From Burkholderia cepacia GG4 (lineage in GTDB: Bacteria > Pseudomonadota > Gammaproteobacteria > Burkholderiales > Burkholderiaceae), in the NCBI RefSeq assembly GCF_000292915.1, contig NC_018514.1:992001-1056000 (forward strand): 64,000 bases of DNA. Reading direction: 5' to 3'. This document shows, one piece after another, positions 62,290 to 64,000 of the stretch. The notes under the pieces were generated by a model, which saw only the letters and a list, made by a program, of their open reading frames with translations, was not told the origin of the DNA and made no database searches. The position numbers were made by a program, and so were the translations under genes. Numbering within the stretch: position 1 is the first letter of the stretch; every line of letters begins with the position of its first letter.

Positions 62290-62712
62290 GTCGTGTGCTC
62301 CTCGAATGGGCGGTGGTCGTTCGATGCGCGGCAGCGTCGCACAGCCTGCCGCGACGCGGGACTGGACGGGACGCAACAGCCGGCCTCGCGCCCGGGCGGG
62401 GGAAGATCGGCTGTCACAAAAATGTCACGAAGGCGACTATAACGCGGCAGGCAGCATCGTTGAAAGGTATTTGTCGGACGATGCGCGACGCCTGCGCGCG
62501 AACTAGACTTGAATCATGGGCGGCGCGTGACGACGTGTTGTCCGGGCGAAGGTCGCCTGGCGGCGCCTTCGCGGTGTCATTCATGCGACGAAACGAGGCG
62601 ACGATGGGGCGGATTCATTCCGTTTGCGCGTGGCTGCCGATGTCGCGCGCCGGGCGGGCGCGCGTGCACGCGTAAGCGCGCGCGTCGACGTACGCGCGGC
62701 CGGCCCGATGCC
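62290..62712. other. 423-base divergent interval
   Basis: No gene recognised. It separates the phosphatase and the FtsH-like protease. Slightly AT-richer positions around 62415-62510 (CACAAAAATGTCACGAAGGCGACTATAA area) suggest a promoter for one or both; no clear repeat was found. Confidence 0.35.
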
Positions 62713-64000
62713 ATGGACAGGAAATTCGACTACGCAGGATTGCTGATCGCGGCGGGCTTCTTCGTGCTGTTCGCCGCGCAGTTGCTGATGCTGCGTCCGA
62801 CGTCGACGGTGATCGCATACAGCGACTTCCACCGGCTCGTCGCGGCGCAACTCGTCGACGATCTCGAGATCGGCGCCACGTCGATTACGGGCACGCTGAA
62901 GATGCCGCAGGCCGGCACGATGCTGCCGGCGTCCGAAGTCGAGGCGGTGAGGCTGGCCGGCGCGCCGCCGCGCTTCACGACCAACCGCGTGACCGACCCG
63001 CAGCTGATCGACGCCTTGAGCGCCGCCAGCATCCGTTTTCACGGTGCGTCCGACACTGGCTGGATCGCGTCGCTCGCGTCGTGGCTGGTGCCGCTCGTCG
63101 CGTTCGTGTTCATCTGGAACCTGATGCTGCGCAAGCGGGGCGGGCTGCAGGACTTCACCGGGATGGGCAAGAGCCGCGCGCGCGTGTACGTGCAGCAGGA
63201 AACCGGCATCACGTTCGACGACATCGCGGGCATCGACGAAGCGAAAGCCGAACTGCAGCAACTCGTCGCGTTCCTGCGCAACCCCGATCGCTACCAGCGG
63301 CTCGGCGGCAAGATCCCGAAGGGCGTGCTCGTCGTCGGCGCGCCGGGCACCGGCAAGACGCTGCTCGCGCGCGCGGTGGCCGGCGAGGCGGCCGTGCCGT
63401 TCTTCTCGATCAGCGGCTCGGCGTTCGTCGAGATGTTCGTCGGCGTCGGCGCGGCGCGCGTGCGCGACCTGTTCGAACAGGCGCAGCAGAAGGCGCCGTG
63501 CATCGTGTTCGTCGACGAGCTCGACGCGCTCGGCAAGGTGCGCGGCGTCGGCCCGATGTCGGGCAACGACGAGCGCGAGCAGACACTCAACCAGTTGCTC
63601 GTCGAGATGGACGGCTTCCAGGCCGGCTCCGGCGTGATCATCATGGCCGCGACCAACCGGCCGGAAATTCTCGATCCGGCGCTGCTGCGCCCGGGCCGCT
63701 TCGACCGTCACATCGCGATCGACCGGCCCGACGTGAACGGCCGCCGCCAGATTCTCGGCGTGCATGTGAAGCGCGTGAAGCTCGGCGCCGACGTCGACCT
63801 CGGCGAACTTGCATCGCGCACGCCGGGCTTCGTCGGCGCCGATCTCGCGAACGTCGTGAACGAGGCCGCGCTGCATGCGGCCGAACTCGGCAAGCCGGCG
63901 ATCGCGATGGAAGACTTCGACGAGGCAATCGACCGCGCGCTGACGGGCCTCGAACGCAAGAGCCGGGTCATGAACGCGCAGGAAAAGCTGACGATTGCGT
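62713..64000 (+). CDS. FtsH-like AAA+ zinc metalloprotease, N-terminal part
   Basis: The first 429 residues of an FtsH-family membrane protease, cut by the window end. TM1 lies at about residues 8-28, a periplasmic segment with [10 protein letters not shown] follows, TM2 at about 117-139, then the AAA domain: Walker A GAPGTGKT (209-216, Ala where most FtsH have Pro), Walker [13 protein letters not shown] near 260, and arginine-finger region [20 protein letters not shown] near 315-334. The zinc site HExxH is beyond the window. Divergence from housekeeping FtsH ([11 protein letters not shown]) suggests a second, accessory FtsH. ATG at 62713. Confidence 0.9.
   Translation, partial: MDRKFDYAGLLIAAGFFVLFAAQLLMLRPTSTVIAYSDFHRLVAAQLVDDLEIGATSITGTLKMPQAGTMLPASEVEAVRLAGAPPRFTTNRVTDPQLIDALSAASIRFHGASDTGWIASLASWLVPLVAFVFIWNLMLRKRGGLQDFTGMGKSRARVYVQQETGITFDDIAGIDEAKAELQQLVAFLRNPDRYQRLGGKIPKGVLVVGAPGTGKTLLARAVAGEAAVPFFSISGSAFVEMFVGVGAARVRDLFEQAQQKAPCIVFVDELDALGKVRGVGPMSGNDEREQTLNQLLVEMDGFQAGSGVIIMAATNRPEILDPALLRPGRFDRHIAIDRPDVNGRRQILGVHVKRVKLGADVDLGELASRTPGFVGADLANVVNEAALHAAELGKPAIAMEDFDEAIDRALTGLERKSRVMNAQEKLTIA

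Noticed and set aside
1..64000. CRISPR arrays, tRNA or rRNA genes, insertion sequences, att sites
   Set aside because: No regular spaced repeats, no cloverleaf or rRNA-like stretch, and no transposase or integrase was recognised when reading both strands; small tRNA-like elements could still be missed by eye.

Overview
The very high GC content, GC-rich third codon positions and gene repertoire (a second IF-1, phasin, class 2 isocitrate lyase, GTP-type PEP carboxykinase, AcpA-type Tat phosphatase, B12-riboswitch-controlled BtuB) point to a Burkholderia, most likely of the B. cepacia complex. No rRNA, tRNA, CRISPR array, phage or insertion sequence was recognised. The last gene, an FtsH-like protease, and the first, a YCF48-like protein, are cut by the window edges.

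Most of the window is an accessory catabolic region that looks built for a polycyclic, steroid- or terpenoid-like compound. (i) 1-4184: YCF48-like protein, MMPL/RND exporter-type membrane protein and a KshA-like Rieske oxygenase. (ii) 4200-9500: an interruption of unrelated genes (cold-shock protein, IF-1, a chimeric Na/Pi-cotransporter, phasin). (iii) 9688-18171: a LuxR-type regulator facing a seven-gene operon with a second KshA-like oxygenase, three SDRs, an NTF2-like protein, an Old Yellow Enzyme homologue and a FadD3-like CoA ligase. (iv) 25033-18271, leftward: SDR, DUF1302, DUF1329, then hydratase, acylating aldehyde dehydrogenase and aldolase of a meta-cleavage lower pathway. (v) 25172-29170, rightward: C-C bond hydrolase, SDR, ETF beta and alpha, gamma-carbonic-anhydrase-like protein.

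29378-45000 is mixed: small membrane protein, MFS transporter, DUF1326/DUF2182/CusF-like metal trio, VOC protein, an Lrp-LysE pair, btuB with its riboswitch, an AraC regulator facing a five-gene oxidoreductase operon, and a YbaK/PAS-regulator/threonine-dehydratase-like operon. aceA (45393-46976) follows.

47055-60535 returns to the catabolic theme: an EthD-like and four-gene-family NTF2-like/SDR modules arranged on both sides of pckG, then a small secreted protein and a 3-ketosteroid-dehydrogenase-like flavoprotein. Altogether the window holds 13 classical SDRs, one extended SDR, four NTF2-like proteins and two KshA-like oxygenases. A 16-base motif (GTC, 9 bases, then GATG) with constant internal spacing occurs in front of six transcription units of this set, 73-150 bases before their first codons, suggesting a common regulator. 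aceA and pckG fit the need to turn acetyl-CoA and C4 acids into sugars during growth on such substrates. No ring-cleaving dioxygenase and no reductase partner for the oxygenases are present, so the pathway must be completed elsewhere or be a different one from the classical route.
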